DNA of 64,000 bases, from positions 104,748-168,747 of the forward strand of contig NZ_MUXN01000023.1 of NCBI RefSeq assembly GCF_001995215.1. Direction: 5' to 3'. The position numbers and the translations under genes were made by a program. This document shows, in pieces, positions 50,826 through 59,837 of this stretch. The first letter of the stretch is position 1. Each line of letters opens with the position of its first letter. Origin of the DNA: Amycolatopsis azurea DSM 43854 (GTDB taxonomy: Bacteria > Actinomycetota > Actinomycetes > Mycobacteriales > Pseudonocardiaceae). The notes under the pieces were generated by a model. That model ran no database searches and had not been told where the DNA came from. It saw only the letters and a program-made list of their open reading frames with translations.

Positions 50826-51134
50826 ATGGCCACTGAAACCCTGGAAAACGTCGAAGGCCGCGACATCGGCTCCGGAGTCTCGATCATCCGCGAACGCACC
50901 GACGTCGACGGTTCCGGACCGAGGCTGCACCGGCATCCGTACCGCGAAACGTTCGTCATCATCCGCGGCCGGGCCAGGTTCACCATCGGGGACACCGAAC
51001 GGGAAGGAGGGGCGGGCGAGGTCCTGGTCGTCCCCGCGGACACAGCGCACAAGTTCGCCGTGATCGGTCCGGAAACCTACGAGGCCGTTCACATCCACGA
51101 AAGCGACCGGTTCATCACCGAATGGCTCGAGTAA
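50826..51134 (+). CDS. Cupin-domain protein
   Basis: 102 residues with a single cupin: LHRHPYRETFVIIRGRARFTIGD gives the metal-binding H-x-H-x(3,4)-E, and PADTAHKFAVIGPE gives the second His. Probable small-molecule binder or enzyme of unknown substrate. ATG 50826, monocistronic or following ssb. Confidence 0.82.
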   Translation: MATETLENVEGRDIGSGVSIIRERTDVDGSGPRLHRHPYRETFVIIRGRARFTIGDTEREGGAGEVLVVPADTAHKFAVIGPETYEAVHIHESDRFITEWLE

Positions 51135-51182
51135 ATTCTGTCGGCCGCAAGAAAACCCTTTCCCGGGCTAGAATCCGACGAC

Positions 51183-51854
51183 GTGCTCGTGATCGACGGG
51201 CACCCGAGGCGACGGGAACCGGGAACTGTGACCGACGTGGCGGACCGCAGCGGTGACGAAACCCGCCAGGTGGACAGATTCGATCAGCGACGTGCGCAAC
51301 TGGCGATGTCGGCCTTGGTCACGTTGTCCGAATTGGGGTACGCCCGCACGAGCCTGCGGGAGATCGCGCAGAACTCCGAGTTCTCCCATGGAGTACTGCA
51401 CTACTACTTCCGGAACAAGGCCGAGCTGATCACCTACTGCGTCAAGCAGTACAAGACCGAATGCGTCACCAGGTACGACCGGATAGTCGAGACCGCGGAG
51501 ACCCCCGAAGAGCTGAAGCTGGCCTTCGGCGCCGCGACGGCGAGTACGTTGCGCGAGAACGCCCGGCTGCATCGGCTCTGGTACGACCTGCGCAACCAGA
51601 GCCTGTTCGAGAAACTGTTCCAGGCCGACGTGCTCGCCATCGACGAGACACTCGAACTGATGATCTGGCGGGTCGTGTCCCGGTACGCGGAACTGCTGGG
51701 CAAACCGCTGGATCTCGCGCCTTCGACGACGTACGCGCTCTTCGACGGCCTGTTCCAGCAGGGCCTGCTGAAACACCTCGCCGGCCGGGAGGACGCGGCG
51801 AGGTGTCTTCAGGAGTCGGTCGGGCAGGTGCTGGCGCGGCTTTTCACCACTTGA
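51183..51854 (+). CDS. TetR-family transcriptional regulator
   Basis: 223 residues. HTH: SALVTLSELGYARTSLREIAQNSEFSHGVLHYYFRNKAELI by pattern, with the recognition helix ending HYYF. The C-terminal ligand domain is typical in length. GTG 51183 has no ribosome site; an internal GTG (VTDVADRSG), 15 codons in, is equally possible. Convergent with a membrane-protein gene (11-bp overlap), so its target is not obvious. Confidence 0.83.
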   Translation: MLVIDGHPRRREPGTVTDVADRSGDETRQVDRFDQRRAQLAMSALVTLSELGYARTSLREIAQNSEFSHGVLHYYFRNKAELITYCVKQYKTECVTRYDRIVETAETPEELKLAFGAATASTLRENARLHRLWYDLRNQSLFEKLFQADVLAIDETLELMIWRVVSRYAELLGKPLDLAPSTTYALFDGLFQQGLLKHLAGREDAARCLQESVGQVLARLFTT

Positions 51855-52794
51855 CGGTCGGGTACCAGATGACGCCGGTCCGGCCGAGCACGCGCAGATC
51901 CCAGTACAGCAGCGTGAACGTGCCGGCGACGAGCAGCGCGGCGCCGGTCACCACGGCGATCCTGGTGGGTTTCGCGAGCATCCACCGCTGAAGCCGTCCG
52001 CCCGTGCCGTGGGTGAGCAGCAGGAACAACAACGCCATGACCACGATGTTGCCGACCGATTGGAGGGCGAACGCGGCCGCGCCGTAGAAGACGTTGTGAC
52101 TTTCGGCCGCGCTGCGGAACATCATCCGGAACAGCGGGAACGGCCTGCCGATCAGGAACCCGCCGATGAGCGCGCCCATCAGGACGAGCGGCGCGTGCGG
52201 GAACCGGCGGGTGAGCCCGGCGATCGGGTTGCGGACGATGCCGACGGAAGCCAGCCCCAGGACGATGAACACGATCCCGATCACGCCGTAGACGATCATC
52301 GACTGGATGTTCCGCGGCGTGAGACCACTCGGTGACGAAGCCGTCGAGAACTGCGGCATCCGCGTGCCGACGAGCGCGACGATCACGCCGTACACCACGG
52401 AAACCGTCAGCATCCCCGTCGCGATCCAGCCCAGCGGCTTCAGGGTGTCGACGAATTTCGGCCGTCCGGTGGTCTCTCCGCCGACGAGCGGGGCGACGGC
52501 ACCGAACGCGGCGATGTTGCACGCGGTGAACGTTCCGGCGAGTCCGGAGACGAACGCGAAGAGCGTCCCGGCGAGCACACCGCCGATCGGGGTCTCCTTG
52601 GCGTTGTGTCCCAGGAGGGTGTTGGCGACGCTGTCACCGATCACACTGTCCACAAAGGGCGCGGACCAGATCACCGTCAGCGCGAAACCGGCGAGGACGG
52701 ACCAGAGCACCACTCGCCACCGATGCTCCGGATACGGTCCGGAACCGAGGAAATTCGCTTGTGGGGCAACGGGAACGCGTTCGGTCACAGACAT
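51844..52794 (-). CDS. Polytopic membrane protein with CcdA-like cysteine motif
   Basis: 316 residues with about eight hydrophobic helices. The segment AFVSGLAGTFTACNIAAFGAVAPLVGG resembles the helix-1 region of CcdA/DsbD proteins, but a second redox cysteine of the usual kind is not seen (only one Cys in the protein). Other parts: RFPHAPLVLMGALIGGFLIGRPFPLFRMM. Function unknown; a transporter of reducing equivalents is conceivable but lacks the cysteine pair. ATG 52794. Confidence 0.7.
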   Translation of the reverse strand: MSVTERVPVAPQANFLGSGPYPEHRWRVVLWSVLAGFALTVIWSAPFVDSVIGDSVANTLLGHNAKETPIGGVLAGTLFAFVSGLAGTFTACNIAAFGAVAPLVGGETTGRPKFVDTLKPLGWIATGMLTVSVVYGVIVALVGTRMPQFSTASSPSGLTPRNIQSMIVYGVIGIVFIVLGLASVGIVRNPIAGLTRRFPHAPLVLMGALIGGFLIGRPFPLFRMMFRSAAESHNVFYGAAAFALQSVGNIVVMALLFLLLTHGTGGRLQRWMLAKPTRIAVVTGAALLVAGTFTLLYWDLRVLGRTGVIWYPTVKW

Positions 52795-53089
52795 TCGTTC
52801 CTCCAGCGGCAGACGGCTTCCCCCTGCTGCTCATCGTTGTTCCACCGAGGGGAGACCGCCACCTCCAAAGTGCCCATCCGGCCTTGGTCCGACCGGCTCC
52901 GGGCAATCCGGATTCACCGGTCCGGCGGGTGGCTCCGGGAAAGCCGATACGCTAGAAGCGCACGGTGGCCCAGAACGGATCTTCGCCTCTCGGCATTCGC
53001 CGCCGAACTCCGCCAATCGCCCTACTGGCGTCGGCCGACACTCTCCAGCACCGGTCGGCGGCCTTGATCCGAACGGAGCCGTGAAAGCC

Positions 53090-54583
53090 ATGAGTGGTCC
53101 GATTCCCAACGCCGACGCGGTCCGGACCGCGTTGACCCGCCTCCGGACCCGGACCGGGCTGAACGCGGCCAGGCTGCGTTCGACCGAGGTCGGTGTGCGC
53201 GCCCTCTTCGACCTGCCGATCGTCAAACAGGCCACGTCCGCCGACGGCCTCGAGCCGGAGGCGGCGGACACCGTGATCCGGCGGATCGCCGGTCAACTGC
53301 CCCTGACCGAACTCGCGATCGTCGACGCCGCGCTTTCGCTCGGCCTGCTCGCGGAACGGCTGCCCGGCCGCCAGGAGATCGCCTCGCTCTATGCCGCCGA
53401 CGTCGGCGAACGCCGCGAGCGCCTGGTCGAGCTGTGGGGCCGGATCCACGAATGGCTCGGGGTGCCACCTCCGGACACGTCGATGACCGTCCGTGGCCTG
53501 CGCACGACGCAGGAGGCCGACGCGATCGAGAAGCTCGCCGAACTGTGCGTCCGCGAGTCGTGGCCGGATCCGGTCCCCGCCGAGCCGGGCAGGTCCCGCG
53601 ACGGCAACGCCGGGGCGACGCTCACGGTGATCGGTTCCGCGGTGATGGACCAGATCTACGTCACCGACCACCTCCCCGAGTCCGGGGCGTCGGCGGAACT
53701 GGAAACGTACGAGACGCATCCCGGCGGTAAAGGCCTCGTCCACGCCGTGGCGAGCGCGCGGATGGGGATGAACGTGCAGCTCATGACCGCGATCGGGGAC
53801 GACGCGCCGGGCCGGGAGCTGACCGGCTACATGGATCGCGAGGGGTTGAGCACGGAGCTGGTCAAGATCACGCCGAACGCGATGTCCCCGGTCGTCGCGG
53901 TGCTCAAGACCCCCTCCGGACGGGGCAGATACCTCTCGTGGGCGAACCAGGAGCTGGTCCGCCTGGTCCCCACCGATTTTCACACCAGGAGACTGCGGAG
54001 CGCGCTCGAAGCGTCGGACGCGGTCGTGCTCACCTTCGAACAGCCGCTCGACACGACACGCGCCGCACTGCGCGCGGTGCGTGAATCGGAGAACGAACCT
54101 CTCGTCGTCGTCAGGCCGTCACCTCCGGTGAAGGATCCCCGGGCGCTTTACGACCATTTCAAGGACATCGACTTCTTGATCGGCGACCGCTGGGAGCTGC
54201 GGAAGCTCATGCCGGGCGCGCAAGGAGAACTGAGCACCGAAGAGCTGGCGAAAGGCCTGCGGGAACTGGGTGCCCGTGGAGTCTGCGTCACGGAGGAATT
54301 CGGCTGCGTCGTCCGCTCGGAGAACACCGATCTGGACATCGCGCGGTTCCCGGCCCGGCTGCGGGACACTCCCGGTGCTCGCGAGGCGTTCAGCGCGGCC
54401 TTGATTCACCGGATCCTGGCGAAGAAGCGGAATTTCGACCACACCGATCTCGAATGGGCCACCGCCGCGATGAGCGCGTCGCAGTCGTCCGGCGGCGTCG
54501 CCGATTCGATGCCCGACGTCCACAAAGTCGAGCGGGCCGTTGAGGCGAGAGTGGAACGTGACCGGATATCCCCGAAAAGCTGA
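53090..54583 (+). CDS. PfkB-fold carbohydrate kinase-like protein with N-terminal helical domain
   Basis: 497 residues. Residues 1-170 are helical and basic (ADAVRTALTRLRTRTGLNAARLRS, LGLLAERLPGRQEIASLYA), of no recognised family. Residues about 180-490 are a ribokinase-type fold: TLTVIGSAVMDQIYVTDHLP and THPGGKGLVHAVASARMG (PfkB signature 1). The second signature, normally D-T-x-G-A-G-D, reads DTPGAREAF: the catalytic Asp is Glu and the anion-hole Gly is Arg. It may bind sugars or nucleosides without phosphorylating them. ATG 53090 (GGAG 11 bases upstream) is chosen; GTG 53081 is possible. Confidence 0.8.
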   Translation: MSGPIPNADAVRTALTRLRTRTGLNAARLRSTEVGVRALFDLPIVKQATSADGLEPEAADTVIRRIAGQLPLTELAIVDAALSLGLLAERLPGRQEIASLYAADVGERRERLVELWGRIHEWLGVPPPDTSMTVRGLRTTQEADAIEKLAELCVRESWPDPVPAEPGRSRDGNAGATLTVIGSAVMDQIYVTDHLPESGASAELETYETHPGGKGLVHAVASARMGMNVQLMTAIGDDAPGRELTGYMDREGLSTELVKITPNAMSPVVAVLKTPSGRGRYLSWANQELVRLVPTDFHTRRLRSALEASDAVVLTFEQPLDTTRAALRAVRESENEPLVVVRPSPPVKDPRALYDHFKDIDFLIGDRWELRKLMPGAQGELSTEELAKGLRELGARGVCVTEEFGCVVRSENTDLDIARFPARLRDTPGAREAFSAALIHRILAKKRNFDHTDLEWATAAMSASQSSGGVADSMPDVHKVERAVEARVERDRISPKS

Positions 54584-54650
54584 AAGCTCCGGAGTCTCGT
54601 GGGATCATCGTCAGACGTGACAACCACCTGATCTGCCCCTGCGGAGGACG

Positions 54651-55523
54651 ATGGACTTCGACGAGGTCGCGGACGAGCTCTACGCCGGCGATCCGGCCGA
54701 GTTCGTCCCGGTGCGCAACCAGCGGGCGAAAGAGGCCAAGGCGGCGGGTGAAGCGGCGTTGGCCGAACGGATCCGCGCGCTCCGGAAACCCACACTCGCG
54801 GCCACGATCCTCAATCGCCGGGCAGGCTCCCCAGAGCTGGCGGAACTGGCCCGGCTGGGTGACGACCTGCGCAAAGCGCATTCGGCGCTGGCGGGTGCGG
54901 AGCTGCGCAAGCTCACCCGGCGACGTCAAGAACTGGTGAACCGGATCCTCCAGGACGAGCGCTCGATGAGCGAACCCGTCACCCGCGAAGTCGAAGCGAC
55001 CCTCGAAGCCGTCGTGGCCGATCCCGAAGTGGCGGCGCTGGCGCTGGCCGGTCGCCTGAGCAGCGGCGCGGACAGCACCGGCGACCAGTGGCTGACCAGT
55101 GGCTTCATCCCGCAGCCGAAGCGGGAGAAACCCGCACCGGAGCGGGAAAAGCCCGCCACCGTGTCGCATTTGGACGATCGTCGCAAAGCGAAGCGGGCAG
55201 CCGCCGAGAAGGCCGAGCAGGAGCGGATCGCCAAGGCTCGCGAAGAGGCCGAACGCGAACAGAAACGGCTGGCGGAATTCAACCGGCTCCGGCGCGAGGC
55301 GGCCGATCTCGCGAAGGCCTGCAAACAGGCCGAGATCGACCTCGTCCGCGCCGAACGCCGGACCGAAAAGGCCACCGAGAAGGCGAACGATCTCAGGCGG
55401 CGGCTCGCCGACGCCGAACTCGAGGAACAAGCGGCGAACGGTGAGGCCACTTCCGCGCAGACCGTCTTGGACGATCTGCGCGCCGAAGCGGACCGGATCG
55501 ACGAAGCCCTCAAACAGTTCTAG
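54651..55523 (+). CDS. Coiled-coil protein of unknown function
   Basis: 290 residues, no membrane segment. The N-terminal half (MDFDEVADELYAGDPAEFVPVRNQRAKEA by pattern) is globular; residues about 170-285 are a continuous charged coiled coil (EKAEQERIAKAREEAEREQKRL, KATEKANDLRRRLADAE). Similar Actinobacterial proteins are annotated only as hypothetical. GCGGAGG precedes ATG 54651. Its stop overlaps the convergent DUF2269-like gene by 4 bp. Confidence 0.75.
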   Translation: MDFDEVADELYAGDPAEFVPVRNQRAKEAKAAGEAALAERIRALRKPTLAATILNRRAGSPELAELARLGDDLRKAHSALAGAELRKLTRRRQELVNRILQDERSMSEPVTREVEATLEAVVADPEVAALALAGRLSSGADSTGDQWLTSGFIPQPKREKPAPEREKPATVSHLDDRRKAKRAAAEKAEQERIAKAREEAEREQKRLAEFNRLRREAADLAKACKQAEIDLVRAERRTEKATEKANDLRRRLADAELEEQAANGEATSAQTVLDDLRAEADRIDEALKQF

Positions 55524-56083
55524 ACGGGCTGACGTTCGCGGGCCGGCTTGGCGGTCACCCGGCGTCCGTAAGCCGTCTTCCCGCCCGGCTTGTACACCGA
55601 CAGCACGGTCATCGTCAGGTACATCGTCGAGGACACGATGATGGGATAGAACCCGTCCACCCGGCGGCCCGCCGACACCAGCACACCGTCCATAGTGGAC
55701 TCGGCCGCCGCCGCCAGCTCACGGAGCCCAGGCAGCAGGGAGAACAGTGTCAGCCCGGTGGCGATCAGGGTCAGCAGCAGTTTGATCGCGACCCACTTGT
55801 AGCGGATCAACCCCCATCTCGTGCCGACGCCGAGCACGATCCCGCTGATCAGGGCGGTCAGGCTCACCGGCACCAGGAGGTAGCCGCCGATCTGGTCCAT
55901 CATCAGGATGGCCGCGTGCTGGCGCCGGGCGTCGCCGGTGAACACGGAGGTGAAGGTCAGGACCGCGTTCACCAGGGTGATCCCGAGCCAGCCGAGCGAC
56001 GAGACGACATGGACGACGAGGACGAACTTCCGCCACCGCGGGGTGAGCGTCATCGGCGGTCGCCGCACCGTGGAAGTACTCAT
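55520..56083 (-). CDS. DUF2269-like membrane protein
   Basis: 187 residues, four to five helices: FVLVVHVVSSLGWLGITLVNAVL, YLLVPVSLTALISGIVLGVGTRWG, KWVAIKLLLTLIATGLTLFSLL. The V-H-x-x-S-S-L-G-W-L-G segment is typical of DUF2269-type proteins, function unknown. ATG 56083. The palindrome GTCCA-TAG-TGGAC (55688-55700) is inside it. Confidence 0.72.
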   Translation of the reverse strand: MSTSTVRRPPMTLTPRWRKFVLVVHVVSSLGWLGITLVNAVLTFTSVFTGDARRQHAAILMMDQIGGYLLVPVSLTALISGIVLGVGTRWGLIRYKWVAIKLLLTLIATGLTLFSLLPGLRELAAAAESTMDGVLVSAGRRVDGFYPIIVSSTMYLTMTVLSVYKPGGKTAYGRRVTAKPARERQPV

Positions 56084-56140
56084 GCGCCCAGTGTTTCGGC
56101 GCGCGGGGTTCCCGTCGTCCGTCGAGGAGCGGCACCTCGG

Positions 56141-56653
56141 CTACGTACCGCGGAGTACGAGCCCACGGACGTACGCGGCCTGCCCGGCGTGCTGGAGATC
56201 GTCGGAAAGCACGCTGACCAGGCGAACCCCGAGGGTGACGGGCGGGTCCCAAGCGTCGTCGACGATACGGTCGAGGTCGTCCTCGGTGAGACCGGCGACC
56301 CAGGCCGTCGTCGCTTCGTGCGCCGCGTCGTGGTACCCGGTCAGCAGGTCGGCGGAATCGACCCGGACCGCGTCGACGTCGTCGGGACGGTGCCCGTACC
56401 CGATGTCGGCCGCCGGGAACGGCAGGGCGAACCGGTCCAGCCAGCCCTGCGCGGTCCAGAGCTGCTCGGTGCCCATGAGATCGGCGACGTGATCGTCCTG
56501 CACCCGGGTCAGATGCCAGACCAGCCAGGCGATCGTGTTCGCGCCCGGTGCCGGGCTCCAGACCAGCTGCCCGCCGTCGAGACCCTCGACGGCCTCGTGC
56601 ACGACCTCCTGGACGCGGCCGAATCCGTCGGCCAGCACTTCGGCCAGTTCCAT
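56141..56653 (-). CDS. DinB-superfamily (DUF664) protein
   Basis: 170 residues of the DinB/YfiT four-helix fold: LADGFGRVQEVVHEAVEGLD, TIAWLVWHLTRVQDDHVAD with the metal His, GHRPDDVDAVR, and LSDDLQHAGQAAYVRGLV with a second His. In actinomycetes many members are mycothiol-dependent transferases. GGAAGGGG precedes ATG 56653. The frame is open far upstream, but that is the shadow of the SUKH gene. Divergent from an ArsR gene. Confidence 0.85.
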   Translation of the reverse strand: MELAEVLADGFGRVQEVVHEAVEGLDGGQLVWSPAPGANTIAWLVWHLTRVQDDHVADLMGTEQLWTAQGWLDRFALPFPAADIGYGHRPDDVDAVRVDSADLLTGYHDAAHEATTAWVAGLTEDDLDRIVDDAWDPPVTLGVRLVSVLSDDLQHAGQAAYVRGLVLRGT

Positions 56654-56720
56654 CGAATCCCCTTCCGACGTCTCCCGCCCACGATGCCACCGCGAGGTGA
56701 CCCCTGCCTTACATCCTTGA

Positions 56721-56730
56721 CTTATATAAG
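56721..56730. promoter_or_regulatory. CTTATATAAG palindrome
   Basis: A perfect 10-bp AT-rich palindrome preceded by TTGA, between the divergent DinB (56653) and ArsR (56753) genes. Candidate ArsR operator and promoter element for both. Confidence 0.5.
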
Positions 56731-56752
56731 CCCAGGCCGTGATAGTTGCCGG

Positions 56753-57097
56753 ATGCACGCGTTCGACGTCCTGGGGGATCCGGTGCGCCGCCGGATCCTG
56801 GAACTGCTGACGGGCGGGGAACTGAGCTCCGGCGACGTGACCGCGGTGGTGCGCGCCGAATTCGGCATCTCCCAACCCGCGGTGTCCCAGCATCTGCGCG
56901 TCCTGCGCGAGAACGGTTTCACCACGGTCCGCGCCGAGGGCGCGCGACGGCTCTACTCGGTCGATCCCGGCCCGCTCAAGGAGATCGACGGCTGGCTGGA
57001 GCAGTACCGGCGGTTCTGGGCCGGGCCGCTCGACGCGCTCGCCACGGAAATCGCGCGCGGTCGCCGCGAACGCCGGAAGGCCTCCGAAGAGGGCTAG
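56753..57097 (+). CDS. ArsR-family transcriptional regulator
   Basis: 114 residues: MHAFDVLGDPVRRRILELL, ELSSGDVTAVVRAEFGISQPAVSQHLRVLRENGFTTVRAEG by pattern, and a C-terminal DGWLEQYRRFWAGPLDALATEI as in the group that regulates SRPBCC/AHSA1 or DinB proteins. It has no metal-binding cysteines. It is divergent from the DinB gene, its probable target. Confidence 0.87.
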   Translation: MHAFDVLGDPVRRRILELLTGGELSSGDVTAVVRAEFGISQPAVSQHLRVLRENGFTTVRAEGARRLYSVDPGPLKEIDGWLEQYRRFWAGPLDALATEIARGRRERRKASEEG

Positions 57098-57106
57098 GCT
57101 TCCCCC

Positions 57107-57937
57107 ATGCGCAAGCGGTGGGGGCGCGCGGTGGCGGTCGCGGTGGCGAGTGTCGTCATCGTGCTGGGGCTCGTTTTCGCGGTCACGGTGCGGAGCGGGA
57201 AATCCGACGGCACACAGTGGCTCTCGGCCGGGCAAGCCCCGCTGACGACACCGAGGACGCCGTCGTATTCCACCGCGGCGCCGATGCCCACGACGCGGCC
57301 GACGTTGACCGTCGACAGCGGCTGCCGTCTCGGTCAGGGGCCCGCCACGCTCGAACCGGTCCCCGCGGCCACCACCCGCCGGGTGAACGCCGCCTGGGAT
57401 CGCGTCGAACGCTGGCTCGAGGCCAAAGCGCCGGCGACGGCGGCCACCCTCCGCCCGCCCGCGACGACCGCCCGGATCACCGAGGCGCAACGACAGAGCG
57501 GTGTCGCCTTCCCCGCCGAACTCGTCGCGTCCCTTCTCCGGCACGACGGCGTTGCGGACGCGGGCGAAAGCTTCGACCTTCCGCCGTTCCACCAACCCGT
57601 TTCCGCGGAAGGCGTGGAGGGCCAGGCGAAGGTCATGTGCGACGTGCTGACCTCGAGCGGGATCGACGACAACGTCGGTTACTGGTGGCACGGGCGCTTC
57701 GTGCCGTTCGCCGTCGACGGCGGCGGCGACGGGTTGTTCCTCGACCAGCGCACCGGCACCGGGCGGCTCGGCGAATGGAACCACGAGGGATCGGTGAGTT
57801 TCGACCGCTGGCCGCCCACCCTGACCGAGCTGCTGGAGCAGACCGCGACGGCGCTCGAAACCGGCGGGCCGGTGATCGACGGCTACCGGCCGGTCGTCAC
57901 CGAAAAACGGGCGCTGGACTGGGACATCCCGCGCTGA
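57107..57937 (+). CDS. Membrane-anchored or secreted SUKH (SMI1/KNR4) domain protein
   Basis: 276 residues. An N-terminal hydrophobic helix (AVAVAVASVVIVLGLVFAVTV) acts as signal anchor, followed by a Thr/Pro-rich spacer (residues 45-65) and a SUKH domain (AAWDRVERWLEAKAPATAATL, ITEAQRQSGVAFPAELVASLLRHDGV, FVPFAVDGGGDGLFLD, LGEWNHEGSVSFDRW). SUKH proteins are usually cytoplasmic immunity proteins or regulators; here the domain lies outside the membrane. ATG 57107 follows 9 bp after the ArsR gene. Confidence 0.8.
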   Translation: MRKRWGRAVAVAVASVVIVLGLVFAVTVRSGKSDGTQWLSAGQAPLTTPRTPSYSTAAPMPTTRPTLTVDSGCRLGQGPATLEPVPAATTRRVNAAWDRVERWLEAKAPATAATLRPPATTARITEAQRQSGVAFPAELVASLLRHDGVADAGESFDLPPFHQPVSAEGVEGQAKVMCDVLTSSGIDDNVGYWWHGRFVPFAVDGGGDGLFLDQRTGTGRLGEWNHEGSVSFDRWPPTLTELLEQTATALETGGPVIDGYRPVVTEKRALDWDIPR

Positions 57938-57972
57938 GGAGCGCGGGCGCGTCGACTGTCGGACCCCGCCCC

Positions 57973-57978
57973 TAGAAT
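57973..57978 (+). promoter_or_regulatory. -10 element of recQ
   Basis: TAGAAT ends 7 bases before GTG 57986, so the transcript should start at the start codon (leaderless). No ribosome site is present, which supports this. Confidence 0.5.
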
Positions 57979-57985
57979 CGTCCGG

Positions 57986-59818
57986 GTGGCAGCCCCCGAC
58001 ATCGGTACCTCGGAAGCCCTCGAAACGCTGAACCGCGTCTTCGGTTACGACGACTTCCGCGGTGACCAGCACGCGATCGTCGAACACGTCATCGCGGGCG
58101 GTGACGCGCTCGTCCTCATGCCCACCGGCGGCGGGAAGTCGCTGTGCTATCAGATCCCGGCCCTGGTGCGGCCCGGGGTCGGCGTGGTGATCTCACCGCT
58201 GATCGCGTTGATGCAGGACCAGGTCGACGCGTTGCGCAACCTCGGCGTGCGCGCGGGTTTCCTCAACTCGACGCAGGACTACGCCGAGCGGAACAGGGTC
58301 GAGGCCGCGTTCCTCTCCGGTGAGCTGGACCTGCTGTACCTGGCACCGGAACGGCTCTCGGTCGAAGCCACGGTGCGGCTGCTCGACCGCGGCAAGATCT
58401 CGCTGTTCGCCATCGACGAAGCTCACTGTGTCTCCCAGTGGGGGCACGACTTCCGCCCCGACTACCTGATGCTGTCCGCGGTGCACGAACGCTGGCCGGA
58501 CGTGCCGAGGATCGCGCTCACCGCGACGGCCACCAAGGCGACGCACGCCGAGATCGCGTCCCGGCTCAACCTCGAGGACGCGCGGCACTTCGTCGCGAGT
58601 TTCGACCGGCCGAACATCCAGTACCGGATCGTCGGCAAGAACTCGCCGCAGCGCCAGCTGCTGGAGTTGCTGCGCACCGAGCACAAGGGTGACGCGGGGA
58701 TCGTCTACTGCCTGTCCCGGAATTCGGTGGAGAAGACCGCCGACTTCCTCGTGGAGAACGGGATTCCGGCGGTGCCCTATCACGCCGGCCTGGACGCGCG
58801 GACGCGCGCGAAGCACCAGTCGCGGTTCCTGCGCGAGGACGGGCTGATCGTGGTCGCGACGATCGCGTTCGGCATGGGCATCGACAAACCGGACGTCCGG
58901 TTCGTCGCGCATCTGGACCTGCCGAAGTCCGTCGAGGGCTACTACCAGGAGACAGGCCGCGCGGGCCGGGACGGGCTGCCGTCGACGGCGTGGCTGGCGT
59001 ATGGCCTCCAGGACGTCGTCCAGCAGCGCAAGATGATCGACACCTCGGAGGGATCCGAGGCGCACAAACGGCAGCTGAGCGCCCACCTGAACGCGATGCT
59101 GGCGCTGTGCGAGACGGTCGAATGCCGCCGCGTGCAGGTGCTGAGCTATTTCGGGCAGAAGAGCGAGCCGTGCGGCAACTGCGACACGTGCCTGACCCCG
59201 CCGGAGACCTGGGACGGCACGGTTCCGGCGCAGAAGATCCTGTCCACCATCGTCCGGCTGCAGAACGAGCGGCGGCAGAAGTTCGGCGCCGGGCAGATCG
59301 TCGACATCCTGCTCGGCAAGACGACGCCGAAGGTGACCCAGCACGGGCACGATTCGCTGAAGGTGTTCGGGATCGGCACGGAGCTGAAGGAACCCGAGTG
59401 GCGGGGCGTGGTCCGGCAGCTGCTGGCGCAGGGGCTCGCCGCGGTCGAGGGCGACTACGGCTCGCTCGTGCTCACCGAAGGCAGCTCGGAGGTGCTCAGC
59501 GGGCAGCGGAAGGTCCAGCTGCGGCGTGAGCCGGAGCGGGCGGCCAAGGCCGCGGCCCGGTCCAGCGCGAAGAAGGCGGCGGCCGCCGACATGCCCGCCG
59601 AGGCGGCGCCGGTGTTCGAACTGCTGCGTTCGTGGCGAGCCGCGGCGGCGAAGGAGCAGGGAGTGCCCGCGTACGTGATCTTCCACGACGCGACCCTGCG
59701 CCAGATCGCCACCAAACGGCCCGCCACGCTACAGGAGCTGGGTACGGTCAGCGGCGTCGGCGAGAACAAGCTCGCGAAGTACGGCGAGCAGATCCTCGAG
59801 ACGCTGGCCGAGGCCTAG
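57986..59818 (+). CDS. recQ: ATP-dependent DNA helicase RecQ
   Basis: 610 residues. Walker A is [16 protein letters not shown], the DEAH box is [20 protein letters not shown], motif [17 protein letters not shown], motif [15 protein letters not shown]. The RQC zinc site uses cysteines in [16 protein letters not shown] and PCGNCDTC. The last 80 residues are an HRDC domain ([26 protein letters not shown] by pattern). Full-length RecQ that unwinds 3'-tailed DNA in recombination and fork repair. Leaderless GTG start. Confidence 0.96.
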   Translation: MAAPDIGTSEALETLNRVFGYDDFRGDQHAIVEHVIAGGDALVLMPTGGGKSLCYQIPALVRPGVGVVISPLIALMQDQVDALRNLGVRAGFLNSTQDYAERNRVEAAFLSGELDLLYLAPERLSVEATVRLLDRGKISLFAIDEAHCVSQWGHDFRPDYLMLSAVHERWPDVPRIALTATATKATHAEIASRLNLEDARHFVASFDRPNIQYRIVGKNSPQRQLLELLRTEHKGDAGIVYCLSRNSVEKTADFLVENGIPAVPYHAGLDARTRAKHQSRFLREDGLIVVATIAFGMGIDKPDVRFVAHLDLPKSVEGYYQETGRAGRDGLPSTAWLAYGLQDVVQQRKMIDTSEGSEAHKRQLSAHLNAMLALCETVECRRVQVLSYFGQKSEPCGNCDTCLTPPETWDGTVPAQKILSTIVRLQNERRQKFGAGQIVDILLGKTTPKVTQHGHDSLKVFGIGTELKEPEWRGVVRQLLAQGLAAVEGDYGSLVLTEGSSEVLSGQRKVQLRREPERAAKAAARSSAKKAAAADMPAEAAPVFELLRSWRAAAAKEQGVPAYVIFHDATLRQIATKRPATLQELGTVSGVGENKLAKYGEQILETLAEA

Positions 59819-59837
59819 GAGCTGTCCGTTTCCTGAC

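Noticed and set aside
56654-58087. Upstream extension of the DinB frame (and of other long frames such as 15907-16740 minus and 63464-63772 minus)
   Set aside because: These stretches are antisense or out-of-frame copies of well-supported genes (SUKH, FecCD permease, MoxR). Family similarity begins at the internal starts I chose.
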